From positions 372,001-436,000 of the forward strand of contig NW_025408688.1 of NCBI RefSeq assembly GCF_020360975.1: DNA of 64,000 nucleotides, given 5' to 3'. Origin of the DNA: Hirsutella rhossiliensis. Lineage: Eukaryota > Ascomycota > Sordariomycetes > Hypocreales > Ophiocordycipitaceae. The notes under the pieces were generated by a model. The model was given only the letters and a program-made list of their open reading frames with translations, searched no databases and had not been told where the DNA came from. A program made the translations under genes and the position numbers. Positions 45,641 to 56,092 of this stretch are shown piece by piece (the stretch's first letter is position 1; each line of letters starts with the position of its first letter).

Positions 45641-45876
45641 TGTAAGAGGCTGGCCCGGAGTTTGTTCAACAAGCAGGTGCCTATGTGTTGTCTATCTAGA
45701 GCTAAGGAGGAAAGGAAGCTGAACTCGAGGCGTAGCCTCGAGTGCGAGCTTATATTGCCCTTCACGGAATGTTCTCGCAGATTCCGGGTCCGCGGAGCGG
45801 GGCCGGTGTTGCCACCGGAGCACGACCCACCGGACCCGGTACAACCGGGTCCACCAGCCGGGCATAGCCCGTGACA
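45641..45876 (-). repeat. Chromovirus 5' LTR (236 bp)
   Basis: Matches 40476-40710 except for one G. Contains AGCTCTAGATA on minus (45703-45693), the sequence complementary to the primer site just outside the LTR. Confidence 0.95.
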
Positions 45877-46033
45877 CCTACCCAGGATTGTATACTAGTG
45901 GATTTCCCTTCAGACTGAAAAATGGCACTTGTGCCCGTTCAGGTTGTAGTCAAGGCGCGATGGCTTTTAACCCATGCTTAGCGCGATAATCCCTGCAATA
46001 TGTCTGTCCGAACCTGTCTGTCCGGAGCCATCC

Positions 46034-46131
46034 CGTCGAATTGCAGTTGTACGATGTTCAGCCTTCGGGCTGGATATTCAGCCGTTAAGCCCATTGCCTT
46101 GGCAACTTAACGGGTGTTCGAAGTATTTTAG
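46034..46131 (+). repeat. Second copy of the Helitron B 3' end
   Basis: About 95 bp closely matching 63013-63100, including CCTTCGGGCTGGATATTCAG and the stem CCGTTAAG..CTTAACGG with a 16-base loop, then GTGTTCGAAGTATTTTA. Since 63013-63100 lies just beyond the Helitron B coding region, this is most simply the tail of another Helitron B copy or a non-autonomous derivative. No Helitron coding sequence is seen upstream; the chromovirus lies 160 bp away. Confidence 0.65.
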
Positions 46132-46302
46132 TGTAAATTACAGCTATGTAGTCCTCATGCGTTTTACATTCGAGCTGAGGAAAGAAGGAAAGGAAAATAG
46201 AAGGACAGAAATCCTCCAACAAAATAGACTAAGCCGTTACTGGAGCAACAGTGCTTAGACCGACAAGGCACTGCCTTGTCCAGCAGGACCTAGCCCGTTA
46301 CA
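46132..46302 (-). repeat. Possible solo LTR (171 bp)
   Basis: On minus it begins TGTAACGGGCTAGGTCCTGC and ends GCTGTAATTTACA, TG..CA ends, and its start resembles the chromovirus LTR start (TGTCACGGGCTA). The flanking pentamers TTTAG and GTACC do not match, so it is not a clean insertion. It separates the Helitron B-like tail from a pogo fragment. Confidence 0.4.
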
Positions 46303-46719
46303 GTACCATCCTTGGATCTTTTGGGGGTCTTCGCATTTGGCGCGTTGATAATCATATCGGCGAGAGTACTTTGCCTTGATTTCGCCGTGGCGGCCAACAA
46401 ACTTCCGCACCCAGTTCTCCCTGACAGGATCTTCGCCTCGCTCGGAAAGCAATAAGTTGGCCATCCGACGAGTGTAAGCCACTGTCGGCGGCATTCCTCG
46501 CTCGTCCATCGACAAGATCCATTGTACCAGGGCAGTCTCTTCCGTCGCCGTCAACTTTAGGTTGTTCACCTGAGCGTCGCGTCGGCGAATGACACCGCGC
46601 AGTCGATCAGATACTGTCGATTGAGGGACGTCTGCGGCCGCTGCCTTGCGGGTACTTTCGAATTGGCCCTGCTGATAGGCCCTGACGGCGAGCAGGACCC
46701 GTTCTTTGCGTGGAACCAA
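46303..46719 (-). pseudogene. Pogo-like transposase N-terminal fragment
   Basis: ATG 46719 opens MVPRKERVLLAVRAYQQGQF and ESTRKAAAADVPQSTVSDRL (psq-type HTH), followed by a CENP-B HTH (GMPPTVAYTRRMANLLLSE..NWVRKFVGRH). It breaks off after DPQKIQGWY at 46303, where the putative LTR starts, so the DDE domain is missing. A second fragment of the same family is at 47560-48140. Its terminal repeat lies just outside at 46742. Confidence 0.8.
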
Positions 46720-46741
46720 TTGGTCTCCCGTCGCCGTCGCG

Positions 46742-46832
46742 GCGGTGGGGAATTTTTCTGACCGAGTAGGGGGTGGATTAACGTAATCTACCCCGTACAG
46801 ACCCCACTCAGACAGAAATTCCCCACCAATGC
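46742..46832. repeat. Palindromic pair of pogo-family terminal repeats
   Basis: Left half GGTGGGGAATTTTTCTGACC..GGGTGGATTA and right half (as reverse complement) GGTGGGGAATTTCTGTCTGA..GGGTAGATTA are inverted copies meeting at ATTAACGTAATC. The same word occurs singly at 48165-48225 next to the other fragment. Confidence 0.65.
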
Positions 46833-47559
46833 TACCTCACCACGACAACAAACTGCGCACATGGAAGACAATTTATTGCTAGAGGCAAGTAAATCAATTT
46901 CGGACTATCCATTACACGTACGGGAAGTTGGTTGAAGGACCTGGATTTCCTAAGTCTGTGTGGCGCACGCTATCTTGGGGCCCTTGGCCCCTCCTCTTCT
47001 ATCTGTCGTTGACCCACTCCTCGTCTTCTCGCGTGGCTCGGCCCGCTTCTCCTGTCCTTTTCTTTCCATCGCTTGACTCGCTCTTCAATTCGCTCGTGGT
47101 CACAAAATTTCTTCGGATATCTGACGGCGAGATTGCTTGACGGCGAGCCTCTAAATAACATGAAGTCATATGACGGATCTCGACGAAAATACCCTACGTG
47201 AAGAGGGTACTAGAAGGGTGAAAACGTCTGAGAAGTCTGCCGGTATATGGAGTACTACGATGGGATGTGTCGACTTGCCAAAGCCGGCGCGACGTGACAG
47301 CCATGCCCGTCGAGAATATGATGCGGATGTGTACGAACCATGCGGCGGCGTTTATTTGGACCAGATACTTCTTTAACCAGTATATGGCAAAGTCATCGGA
47401 AGTCCAGCTTCTCTCATTAACACTGATATGCCAGTGTTGGGTTACTCCTGTTTCATACCGACTTGCTTGGCGTAGCTTGCCTTGGAAGATAACCTTGGCT
47501 GGTAAAGCCCGTCTTAGCAACCAGCAGACTCGAGTATAGTAACCTATTCGCGATTTCTA
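46833..47559. other. About 730 bp with no gene seen
   Basis: Between two pogo-family fragments. One short minus frame (46970-47161, Arg/Lys/Glu-rich) has no recognisable domain. Could be the decayed interior or flank of the pogo element. Confidence 0.35.
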
Positions 47560-48225
47560 GAATGCGTGGGTTGAGGCAAGCCTTGCTGGTCAGACCTGGT
47601 AGGGACTGTTGCTGTTACAATGGCAACCATTTGAGCACGGGTCTCTTCCAAGTTATAGACATCCTCGTCAAGAATCCCCCACTTTTGTTTCGTCGCCGCG
47701 AGTCGATCGTACCATTGTTGAATCTTTTGCGGGTCCTCGCATTTGGCACGTTGGTGATCGTATCGGCGAGAGTGCTGCGCCTTGGTTTAGTCGTGACGGC
47801 CAACGAAATGCGCATCCAGTTCTCGCCGACAGGATCTTACCTCGCTCTGAAAGGATAGATTGGTCGTCCGGCGAGTGTAAGCTACCGTCGGCAGCATCCT
47901 CACTCACCCATGACAAGATCTACTGTACAAGAGACATCTCTTTCGATGCCTTCGCTATTCATCTGCGTGTCGTGCCAGGGTAATACACCGCGCAATCGAT
48001 CATATTTTGTGGATGGAAGGACGTCGTAAAGTGCGCGATTGCGTCCTTTCGGATAGTTTCGAATTGAGCCTGTTGATAAGCCCTGACGATGCGGAGGAGC
48101 CGTTCTTTGCGCAAAACTGAAGGTTGTTGTGACGCAAACATTGTGTAGTTGTATGGTGCGGTCGGTGGAGAATTTCTGTCCGAGTGGGGGGTCTGTACGA
48201 GTAGGGGGTAGATTACGTTACGTTC
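47560..48225 (-). pseudogene. Second fragment of the same pogo family, with TIR
   Basis: The outer TIR-like word lies at 48165-48225. The transposase start reads VLRKERLLRIVRAYQQAQF near 48120. After frame breaks, 47730-47560 reads PQKIQQWYDRLAATKQKWGI followed by LDEDVYNLEETRAQM. The last is the first catalytic motif, normally FDETGFQMG: the Asp is now Glu and the surrounding residues are altered. Sequence stops near 47560. Clearly dead, and more diverged than the 46303-46719 copy. Confidence 0.7.
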
Positions 48226-48376
48226 ATGGTCTGAGCTTGCTGAGGTAAGCAATAGGGTCGAGAACATCACATGACCTTACAGATTAGGTATAGTCCGCCC
48301 ACGGACGACCAGATTGCCTGTGGTACTGAGGTAATGCTCTGGCTGATCTCAACTCCATCCTCTTTCCATCACAAAC

Positions 48377-50268
48377 ATGTCCGAAGAGCGACACGTTCGC
48401 ATCCACTCTTATTGTGGTGCGTGCGGCTTTCGATTCAATGCTGGCGACGAGATTCTTGCAAGTAAGAGTGGATTTCATCCCCCATATTAGCAGCAGGCTA
48501 ATTGCTAACTCGCTCTCCTTAGTCACCGAGAACCCCGATTCCAACTTCCACACCGCGCGCCGAGCGGGTGCATTTATAGAGTCCGCCTATTGCGACAATT
48601 CTCACGGCCACTCGTGGATCTTTTGTCGGCACCTCAAATGCATGAAATGCTCGTCAGCCCTAGAGAGCGCGACGTTTCATACGGATTGTTTATCGGCGAT
48701 TCACGCCGGAAGTAAGGCAGAGGAGTCGAAGTGGGAAGAGGTGGTTACTTTAGCCCAGTCATGGATGGCAGCGACATGGAGGAGTCCTTGGCGCAATGCC
48801 CCGCCTCTCGGCCTGCCTCCCGCTGTGGATGTTTCAAGAGGTCTACGTCATGCTAAGTTGGCCCAGTGCTGGCAACTACCACCCGAGTTAGCCAGCATGG
48901 TCTACGCACGATCTCAGCAAAGCCTCTTTTGGCGGTACTCATCTGCATCAGACCTTGGGTACACATTGTCAAAAGCTCGAAGCGAGCCGCTCACGATTCC
49001 TATCGAAAGAATTGAGAAATGGCAGCGCGGTGAGCTCCCAGGGACGAATAAGGATACTCATGAACAAAACCATGGCAGTGCAGATGACCGCCTCCTATGT
49101 CTCACAATTGACGCACAAGGGCTCCAGCGCATTGAAAGATTACCCATAGAAGCACTCGATAAGGTTTCCCGATCCTACTCCCTCGCGTACGTTGTCGAGG
49201 CAGCTGTCCGCTTTTCTGGCGTCCAGGTGGAGTTCAAGGTATATCTCTCCTAAACTCTAGTTGCAAATGATCTTAACTAAATACCAGCAGCTTCAACGTG
49301 CTCGCCTACGCCTTCCAGATGGATCCAAAGGCTTCCATATCTGGGATACACTATTTCCACCGTCCTTAGAGAGGTACCAGTTAGATCCAACTTGTGAGAT
49401 CGCGCCGTCTCGTCTACGCACTATCCAGTTATATGACTGCACTGGCATCACTTTCTTCGTTTCATCTGGCGCAATATGGGCTATTCACGGCCATACACGA
49501 AACTATCCATTTGCGCAGACCACCTTCGAGATTCTATGGCCTAGGCAGCAGCAGTCAGTTGCGTGGGTTTATGTTCCCGTGCGCGATGGAATCGCGAGTG
49601 TTGGCTGGAGGCACTTTGGTCCTCGCTCCTGTCCGCGGACGAGTTTTCTAGTAAGAAAGGGCGATACTATTAAAGTCTATTGTTCTAACGGAAGTTAGCT
49701 ACGTACCGAATTAGCTGGAGACGTTTTCATTGGGTCTTCTCGCCAAGAGGACTTTGACAGGCTTGCATTAATTCGTTACCCTCATAGCCTTATATATGAA
49801 GTACCCGAACTCGGACCTATTACATCGATTTGGGCTTATTCCAACATCCCTATAACCGCGACCTCCCCTCTTCTACCTTTTAACGATCAGCCGCCGTTAG
49901 AGAGGGCCTGCTTCTCGTCGGCACCCCTGGACGACGTCGTTGGGATCACAATATTCTATGATCCCGACACCGAGCTATGCAGAGGCATAATCGTGCGATA
50001 TAACAATAGGGCCATGCGGAGTCTTGGACAATGCCGACTAGGCAGCGACATACGCCGAGAAGTGGAGCGTCCTGCTCAACTCTGTTACATTCCTGTAACG
50101 GATGGACCATCGTGTATGAGGGGGCAACTTCAAGCAGCCAGAGCAGAGAGTACTTCTGAGGGGGCCCATAAACATAGCGATGGGGGTTGGACGTGTTGCG
50201 CGATGGGAGGCGTCCTAAAATGTTGGTTTAATTGTGATGAGATGGTACTTAGTTACAGCAACATTTGA
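48377..50268 (+). CDS. Uncharacterised host protein, three exons, in-frame TAG
   Basis: Exon 1 48377-48461 (MSEERHVRIHSYCGACGFRF), intron 48462-48522 (GTAAGA..CTAACT..TTAG), exon 2 48523-49238, intron 49239-49287 (GTATAT..CTTAAC..CCAG), exon 3 49288-50268. The N terminus has Cys/His pairs (CGAC, CRHLKCMKC, FHTDC) typical of a zinc-binding region; then ELASMVYARSQQSLFWRYSS. The rest resembles a common family of uncharacterised fungal proteins with a beta-rich C terminus (ITFFVSSGAIWAIHGHTRN; GWTCCAMGGVLKCWF). A TAG at 49696-49698 interrupts exon 3; the same frame stays open for 189 codons after it to TGA 50268. No indels. Either a nonsense mutation (pseudogene) or readthrough. Confidence 0.7.
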
Positions 50269-50283
50269 TTTATAACGACCGTC

Positions 50284-51336
50284 TTACTTGCGTCTCGTGC
50301 TCTTCCCCTTATCCTTTCTTTTATCCTTTACTCCGTCCTCGGTCTCAGACTCGATCATCCATGCCCAGAACTGTTCCTCCGAGTCTAGGGGACTTGCGGT
50401 AACGCAAGCGCGAATCCCTCCCCGTCCATCCGTGACGTTCGCTTGAACCCAGCACTCGGCAGGTGTTACCATCTTAGTGCCGTTTGCAAGCTTGCAACTA
50501 ACCTTTGTTCCCCCTTCCATGTATTTTGCGCGCTCCACAAAGGTGCATTGGTCGTGATCTATGACATCCGGCCCGCTGGATGCTGCCTTTGCGGAAGTTG
50601 ACAGAGCAGCATAGCCTTGGCTGGTATGGCTGCTACCTCCGCCGTAGCTAGAGATTGCTGGTGGTGCGTAAGTTGACACAGTAGCATAGCCTTGGCCGGC
50701 ATGGTTGCTACTTCCACCGTAGCTGGAGGACGCCGTCGGTACAAAAGCAGCAGAGCGTTCAGTTGCCACGCCGATTCTCTCGTCGAACATCTCGGGTGTC
50801 GGCACCGGATTCTCTCGGATGAAGATCAACCGCTCCCTGAAGCCATCTGCAATGTCGATGTAGAGGTCTTGTTCGCCGTAATCGAAACTATCGGGGTAAA
50901 CAGGCTCAAGCAAAGAGGCGTCAGCGTTGCATGCCCAAAGCCGGCCTTTGCTGCCGCGATAGGTAAGCGCCCATATCCATCCCCTGGTGCGCTCCTCTAA
51001 CATGATCCTATTGCATGCGTCGTAAACCTGTGTTTCGACTTCCTTTATGTCTTGAGGAGTTGCACGTTCTTTTTTTCCCTCCGAGACCAGCACGACTCGA
51101 AGCCTTCCCATGGTACTATCCCTGATGAACTCCTCAACAAACAGGTCAAAACGTCTTCGGCTGTGGTGAGACCTTTCTGGCTGCTCCTGCGAAACCACAT
51201 ATCTCTCCGGGTCCTTGAAGATTTGCGTTTTAAGAAAATGGCCCCAAAGCTTCGTGGCCGCATGCTCATCCCCTGCTTGCGCATCGGCTCGGAGCTTGTA
51301 AAGCAGGGAGCCTCGTTTGAACAGATTTTGATCCAT
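50284..51336 (-). CDS. Uncharacterised host protein, intact 350 codons
   Basis: A single uninterrupted exon, ATG 51336 (MDQNLFKRGSLLYKLRADAQ) to stop 50284. The first 180 residues (FLKTQIFKDPERYVVSQEQP; VVLVSEGKKERATPQDIKEV; DSFDYGEQDLYIDIADGF) form a compact domain that I recognise as recurring in Fusarium-like accessory regions, without known function. A linker then holds two Ser/Gly/Tyr-rich repeats (SSYGGSSNHAGQGYA and SSYGGGSSHTSQGYA). The C terminus ends in a Lys/Arg-rich tail (KDKRKDKGKSTRRK), perhaps a nuclear signal. It converges with the gene at 48377, 15 bp apart. No frame damage, in contrast to the transposon genes around it. Confidence 0.75.
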   Translation of the reverse strand: MDQNLFKRGSLLYKLRADAQAGDEHAATKLWGHFLKTQIFKDPERYVVSQEQPERSHHSRRRFDLFVEEFIRDSTMGRLRVVLVSEGKKERATPQDIKEVETQVYDACNRIMLEERTRGWIWALTYRGSKGRLWACNADASLLEPVYPDSFDYGEQDLYIDIADGFRERLIFIRENPVPTPEMFDERIGVATERSAAFVPTASSSYGGSSNHAGQGYATVSTYAPPAISSYGGGSSHTSQGYAALSTSAKAASSGPDVIDHDQCTFVERAKYMEGGTKVSCKLANGTKMVTPAECWVQANVTDGRGGIRACVTASPLDSEEQFWAWMIESETEDGVKDKRKDKGKSTRRK

Positions 51337-51902
51337 GAGAAAGATGTGGAACTGTGCTTTTGGAAGAAGTTTTGGTCGTATTGTGTTCTCAAGAGTGATG
51401 CGGCAAACATATATGTATATACGTTCAAATATCGGACGTCTCCGACGTCTAAAATAGGCTCTTGACTATTATTCAGCCCGAAGGGCGTTCTACTCAGTCA
51501 GAAAGATTCGAGCATAAAACCTCCTCTGATTGGCTAATTGGCCTGGCTTGTGCTCAACTCGTGCGCGGATTGGTCGGCCGATAACGTCACCAAATGAAGG
51601 CCCGCAAAAATTACCCCTGAGCGTTGACTAGGTAACTGGCCAGCTTGGCAGGCTCTCCAAGAGCTTCCAGTTCTTCCTTTCTTCCATCCATGCCATCAAT
51701 TTACTGGGTCGCTAGGCACTCTTTACACTAACCTACATAGCGGCTGCTTCTCTTTTCTGCCCAATCTATCAAACTAATCATGTTACTAACGGTTTATAGG
51801 TTCACCTATTACCTCGGCAGCCGGCCCACCTCCCAAGATTCTCCGGTTATTCTGTCTCTTCTAGCAGTCTGAAGGGTAAGAGGTGGATACATATACGGCC
51901 AG
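51337..51902. other. Host promoter side and Helitron B 5' region
   Basis: Upstream of the minus-strand gene (51336) and of the Helitron B start codon (51903). CAGCCCGAAGGGCG at about 51476-51487 is an inverted relative of the 3' Helitron B word CACCCTTCGGGCTGG (17 of 20 positions over the longer stretch), so the 5' end of Helitron B probably lies near 51470. A CTAAC..TATAG pair near 51790-51800 could be a splice acceptor. Confidence 0.45.
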
Positions 51903-52001
51903 ATGGAGGACGACATACCCCAGGCAGTTCGGAATTGCCATACCTGCAAGCAAGACCTGCCCGAAGTCGAATTTCGAAGCGTCAAGGACCCTACGAAGTT
52001 T

Positions 52002-52025
52002 TAGTTTAGTTTAGTTTAGTTTAGT
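52002..52025 (-). repeat. (CTAAA)n tail of LINE 2
   Basis: On + it reads TTAGTTTAGTTTAGTTTAGT, five units of TTTAG, directly beside the 15 bp target duplication at 51987-52001. Confidence 0.85.
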
Positions 52026-52227
52026 GTATTTTCCGTCCAGCAACTTTTGGTCGCTCAGGTCTCCGCAGGGGAGCACAGGACGTGCTGAGCTAGCAGGTGT
52101 CTACATGCTACATATCGTACACTTCACCCACTATCCAGCATTTCATCGGCTCAACGGCGCTCATGACAAACCTGTTGCCCGTCAGCGGGACGTCCAGGCA
52201 TGAAGAGAAAGCTGTCCCGTGGTCAGA

Positions 52228-55200
52228 TCAGCCAATTTGCTTCTGGGGCCTTGCAGCCCTTGATGACCTCGGCGATCGCATGGTCGCGAGACCTTGACGC
52301 CGCCCGAGATCGGAGCAGGTAACAGAAAGGATTGAGAGGAAAGGTAGGGTGAGAGAGGAGAATGATGACCGTCTAGTGGCGTGGGCAGATCCTCCGAAGA
52401 AGGAGCTCGCTTTCGCCAGCCTGACGAATTTGTCAAAGTCCTTGCCGATTGCGCGGTTGATGGCTGCAGCCGGCCAAGGTGCAAGCCGCATACGATGCCG
52501 TGGCGCAACCTTTCTGCAGTAAAAGATGTGTGCTGGCTCTTTTCGTCTTCCGCACGAGCACGTCAGTCGCGCATTGTCGTGACCAAACCTTTCGTGGTAG
52601 TCAGCAAAATCCCCATGGTGGGTTCTTGCTGCAAGCAGTTACGAAGCAGGGGCCGAGAGAGCGCCAATTCTGACGGGCAGCTGGTTGTGGCTTTAAGCCT
52701 CAGGTCTCTGTATCGCTCCGGCGCAGAGGCTTCCCACCAGGCCTTGAAAGCCTCTTCCGGCTGCTGTCGGGCAATCTTTCGCAGGTGCGCTAGCGTCGGG
52801 ACGTTATCAGCGGGTTCTGGCAGTGATGCTCCCGCCTTTGCCAGAGCATCAGCCTCCTCGTTGCCTGGGATGTCAGCATGGCCGGGGATCCAATGGACCT
52901 CCACAGCTCCGTATTTTCGCGCCAAAGATTGAAACTCAAGGAAGACCTCTTGCGAGGAGTCGCTCGGCGTGCCCCGTAAGCATGTTGCGGTCGCAAGGTT
53001 GTCGAGGCAGACAAAGATGCGGTCAGTTTCTGGAAGGCTCACCGCAGCCTTCAACCCCTCCAACGCACCTTTCGCCTCAGCGTCGAAAATCTCGGCGGGC
53101 CCGAGACGGCCCTTGTCGCGCAAGACGGTGGATCCGTCCCGATGAACAACATAGCCATATCCGGCGTGGCCTTCGGTAGAACGGGACCCGTCGGAATAGA
53201 CGACCAGAGTTCGGGGCGATAGTGCCTGGAGCCAATCGCGAAATTTCTTCGCCGTCTCATTTTTCGATGCACTCTGCAGAGGCGCAGTCTGCTCTTCGAC
53301 AAATCCGCGCTGCAGCAAGGCAGGCCTTGGGCAGCTTGGTAGCAATTCGTCGGAGCGCCGCAGCCTAGTCCGGAAGGGTTTTGGCTGCTTTTGGTACTTC
53401 AGCTTGATCATTTCATTCAGTATAGGGCTTTTGGCCTCGACGTGCGCTTCACGAGCGGATGAGCTTCGTCCAGGGATTTGAGACGCGCAGCAAATGCAGT
53501 CCGGCGCGCCTCGAGCAGCAGAGGGACCGGCGGTATCCCTGCCTCCCGGTGCAGAACATTCGTTGGTGTAGTTCTCCACACTGGCAGGATAGCCCGAAGA
53601 GATGTGTAGAGTGCCTTGCTCATCTTCTTTACGAGGTGTCCGATCCTGGACGGTCCTTCCTTGCCCGGCTTGGTCCAGCGCGGGCGCGTAGAACCAGGAT
53701 ACCAGACCTCCGCCGCGTAGAGCAGCACTGGAATGACGCAAGCGCAGACCGCTCGTCGCACAGCGCTCGGTAGAGGACCATGCCTGGTGTTTGTCAGTCT
53801 CCTGAGATGGAAGGCGACTGCTTGCGCTTTGGCCGTCCATTTCTCGACATGAGTCTTGAAAGACAGAGTGCTGTCGAGCCAGACGCCGAGCCAACGCATC
53901 GCCCGGCCCGGCCGTTTCTCAAATTCGCCATGGAGCACTGGCGGCGCCGTCTTGGGCGTCGTTCGAGAGAAGTGCATCACTTCTGTCTTCTCAGGGTCGA
54001 AGGAGATCCCGTTGGCGGCGCCCCACGATACAAGCTCACGCACATGATGAGATGCTTCGGCGGACGTCTCATCCAGGCTATCGCCGACGCAAAGGATGGC
54101 AGTGTCGTCCGCATAGCCGAAACGCCCTTTTGAGCTGCCCAAGCGGTAGATTGGTTCCGTATACAGTAGGAAGAGGATCGGCGAGACTGGCGATCCCTGT
54201 GGCAGCCCGCACTGGAGAGGCGATGAATTCGTTGCGATATCTTGATAGCGGATGCGTGCCGACCTGTCTTGCATAAACGAGCCGACCCATCGCGCGAGGT
54301 TCGGTGGCCACCCTTGCTCCCGTAGGCGAAGGATCAATCTGTTGCGGAGGACTGTGTCGAAGGCGCCCTGAATGTCCAAAGTCACCAATGTTGCAACCTG
54401 CTTGCAGGCAAATGCCTCCTCGATGTCATGAATCAAGGCAGCAACGAGATCCACGGCCGATCTCTTCGGGAGCGCGCCGGCTTGTTGTGGGTGTAGTACG
54501 CCGAAATGGACCGAGGCCCACGCTAGACGCCGTGCGATGAGCCGCTCGAGGCCCTTGCCGAGACAGGACAAAAGGAGATGGGGCGCCAAGCGCGGGGTGT
54601 AGAGAGATCCCTGCGCCCCGGCTTGGCAATCATGACCACTTCTGCTTCTCGGAAGGGCTTCGGATGGTGGCCAATCCTGAGGCAGCCTTGATATAGCTGG
54701 TGGACGAGACTTCCGATCGCATGCCAGACAGCGCGGAGCATCCGCACCGTAATATTGTCGGGACCAGGGGACGTATTCCCGGTGCGTAGCGTGGCGTCGC
54801 GGGTCTCCTCCGGAGAGACTCGGTCGGTGAAGGGTATCGTCCTATCTGTGTTCACGGAGATCCACGGATCTGGGATGTCGTCGTTCGCCGTGCGCCGTTC
54901 CAGAGTGGCTTGTCGCAAGGCGGTGGCCTTTTCCAGCTGCGTCTCATACACTCGGTCGTCAATTTGCAGGAGGAGCTTGAAACGGACCTGGAGACTTCAG
55001 CCAGCGGACCGCCCTGAAGACGGAGGCGCTATCGGTGAAGCTGTCAATCAAGTTACGCCAGTAAAGGCGCTTGGCCCGGCGCACCACGCTATGGAGCTCC
55101 TCTTGGCTAGCTGTACTTCTCGGTCGAAGCCGAGAGTGAACTCTCCTCCACGCGCGGTAATTGGCCGCCGCCTTTGCGCATTCTTCAGTCCACCACCGCG

Positions 55201-56092
55201 CACCATGCGTAGTCTTACGGGCAGGTCGACCGGCAGCTCTGGCTGCACAACCAAGAAGGTTCACGAGCGCCGACGCAAAGCTGTCGAGCTCGGAAGGAGA
55301 TGCCGTGGTGATCGGGATGAAGGCGGCACCGGCCTCCACTAATTCAATGAATCGCTTCAATTCCTCGTCGGAGTTGAGATGGATCTTTCCTATTGGAAGG
55401 GGTGCCAGAACTTGTCCTGGCAGCGTGATACTAAGGGTAAAATGATCGGAGCCGGTTGCTAGATGATCCTCGACAACAGCGTCGGCCAGAGGTATGTTGC
55501 AGAAGGCGAGATCAACCGTATTGCCGTGTGCGTTGGTCGGGACATCGACAGGATTCAGTAAGCCGAGTCGATTGTCCATTGCCCAAAACGCTATTTCTTC
55601 GCCGCGGTCCTCTCGTCGACCGGCCTGCCAGCTGGGATGTTTGGCATTGAAATCACCAGCAACAAGACACTTGTCCGGTACGGTCCACTGAAGCAAGATT
55701 TCAAGGGCTCCGTCGTGGTACGGCTGCCGATAGAAGTTGACGACTGTTATGCCGTTGACGGTGAGCCAAAGGATGTCACGAGTCGCCGCAGGTCTCTTTT
55801 GATCAGCGACGAGACCTGCGGAACGCCGGACGTATGTCATGACTCTCGGGCGAGTGTCGCGGCCGTCCCAGTCGTTGACGGGTGAGAAGGTGTCGTAGGC
55901 CTGATGCGTCTTAGTGAGGCATCGGCCATCTTTCAGTCCTGTCCATGGCTCCTGCAACAAAATAATGTCGTATTGTTCCGAGTCGGCCAACGCAAGGGCA
56001 CAATCGTGTGCCGGCGGAATCTTGCCTACGTTGGCTTGGAAGATTCGCAAGATCCTCCTATCGCTTCGATTGCGTGGAAAACAGCGAGGCAT
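52228..56092 (-). pseudogene. LINE 2 ORF2: endonuclease, RT, RNase H
   Basis: ATG 56092. APE-type endonuclease: LRIFQANVGKIPPAHDCALA, ILLQEPWTG, LVAGDFNAKHPSWQAGR, HLATGSDHFTLSI, in one 377-codon frame to 54959. RT: RAWRPISFCP, TLVTLDIQGAFDTVLRNRL, CGLPQGSPVSPILFLLY and catalytic FGYADDTAIL near 54110, in a 390-codon frame (54589-53417). RNase H: LVVYSDGSRSTEGHAGYGYV, IFVCLDNLATATC, VHWIPGHADIPGNEEADALA near 53200-52840. A terminal zinc knuckle CSCGRRKEPAHIFYC lies near 52540. Frame changes occur near 54955, 54570, 53420 and 52570. Nicks the target and reverse transcribes the element RNA there. Confidence 0.9.

Larger units (their letters stand above)
40476..45876 (-). mobile_element. Chromodomain Ty3/gypsy retrotransposon (chromovirus)
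   Basis: A 5.4 kb element with LTRs at 45641-45876 (5') and 40476-40710 (3') and a CCTAC duplication at 40471-40475 and 45877-45881. Minus-strand order is Gag, protease, RT, RNase H, integrase, chromodomain: gypsy order, and a chromodomain places it with chromoviruses. The polypurine tract and an unusual self-complementary primer site are listed separately. The two LTRs differ by one G in a G run, so insertion is recent, yet pol is broken in about six places. Confidence 0.95.
40009..45918 (+). pseudogene. Uncharacterised basic ORF split by the chromovirus
   Basis: ATG 40009 (or 40147, MTGREAAEHTAARADRATS) opens a frame of Lys/Arg/Ser-rich, probably disordered protein, with a basic cluster PRCKKRKASKEDE that could be a nuclear signal. 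At 40475 the LTR element begins. Removing it with one CCTAC copy continues the frame for 12 more codons (TQDCILVDFPSD) to TGA at 45916-45918. Read into the LTR instead, the frame stops at 40557. The upstream part overlaps the GGTC low-complexity tract, so the true start is more likely 40147. No family recognised; the short tail makes this a modest call. Confidence 0.4.

Noticed and set aside
46132..46302. Solo LTR as a clean insertion
   Set aside because: TG..CA ends are present but flanking pentamers TTTAG and GTACC differ; kept only as a low-confidence repeat.
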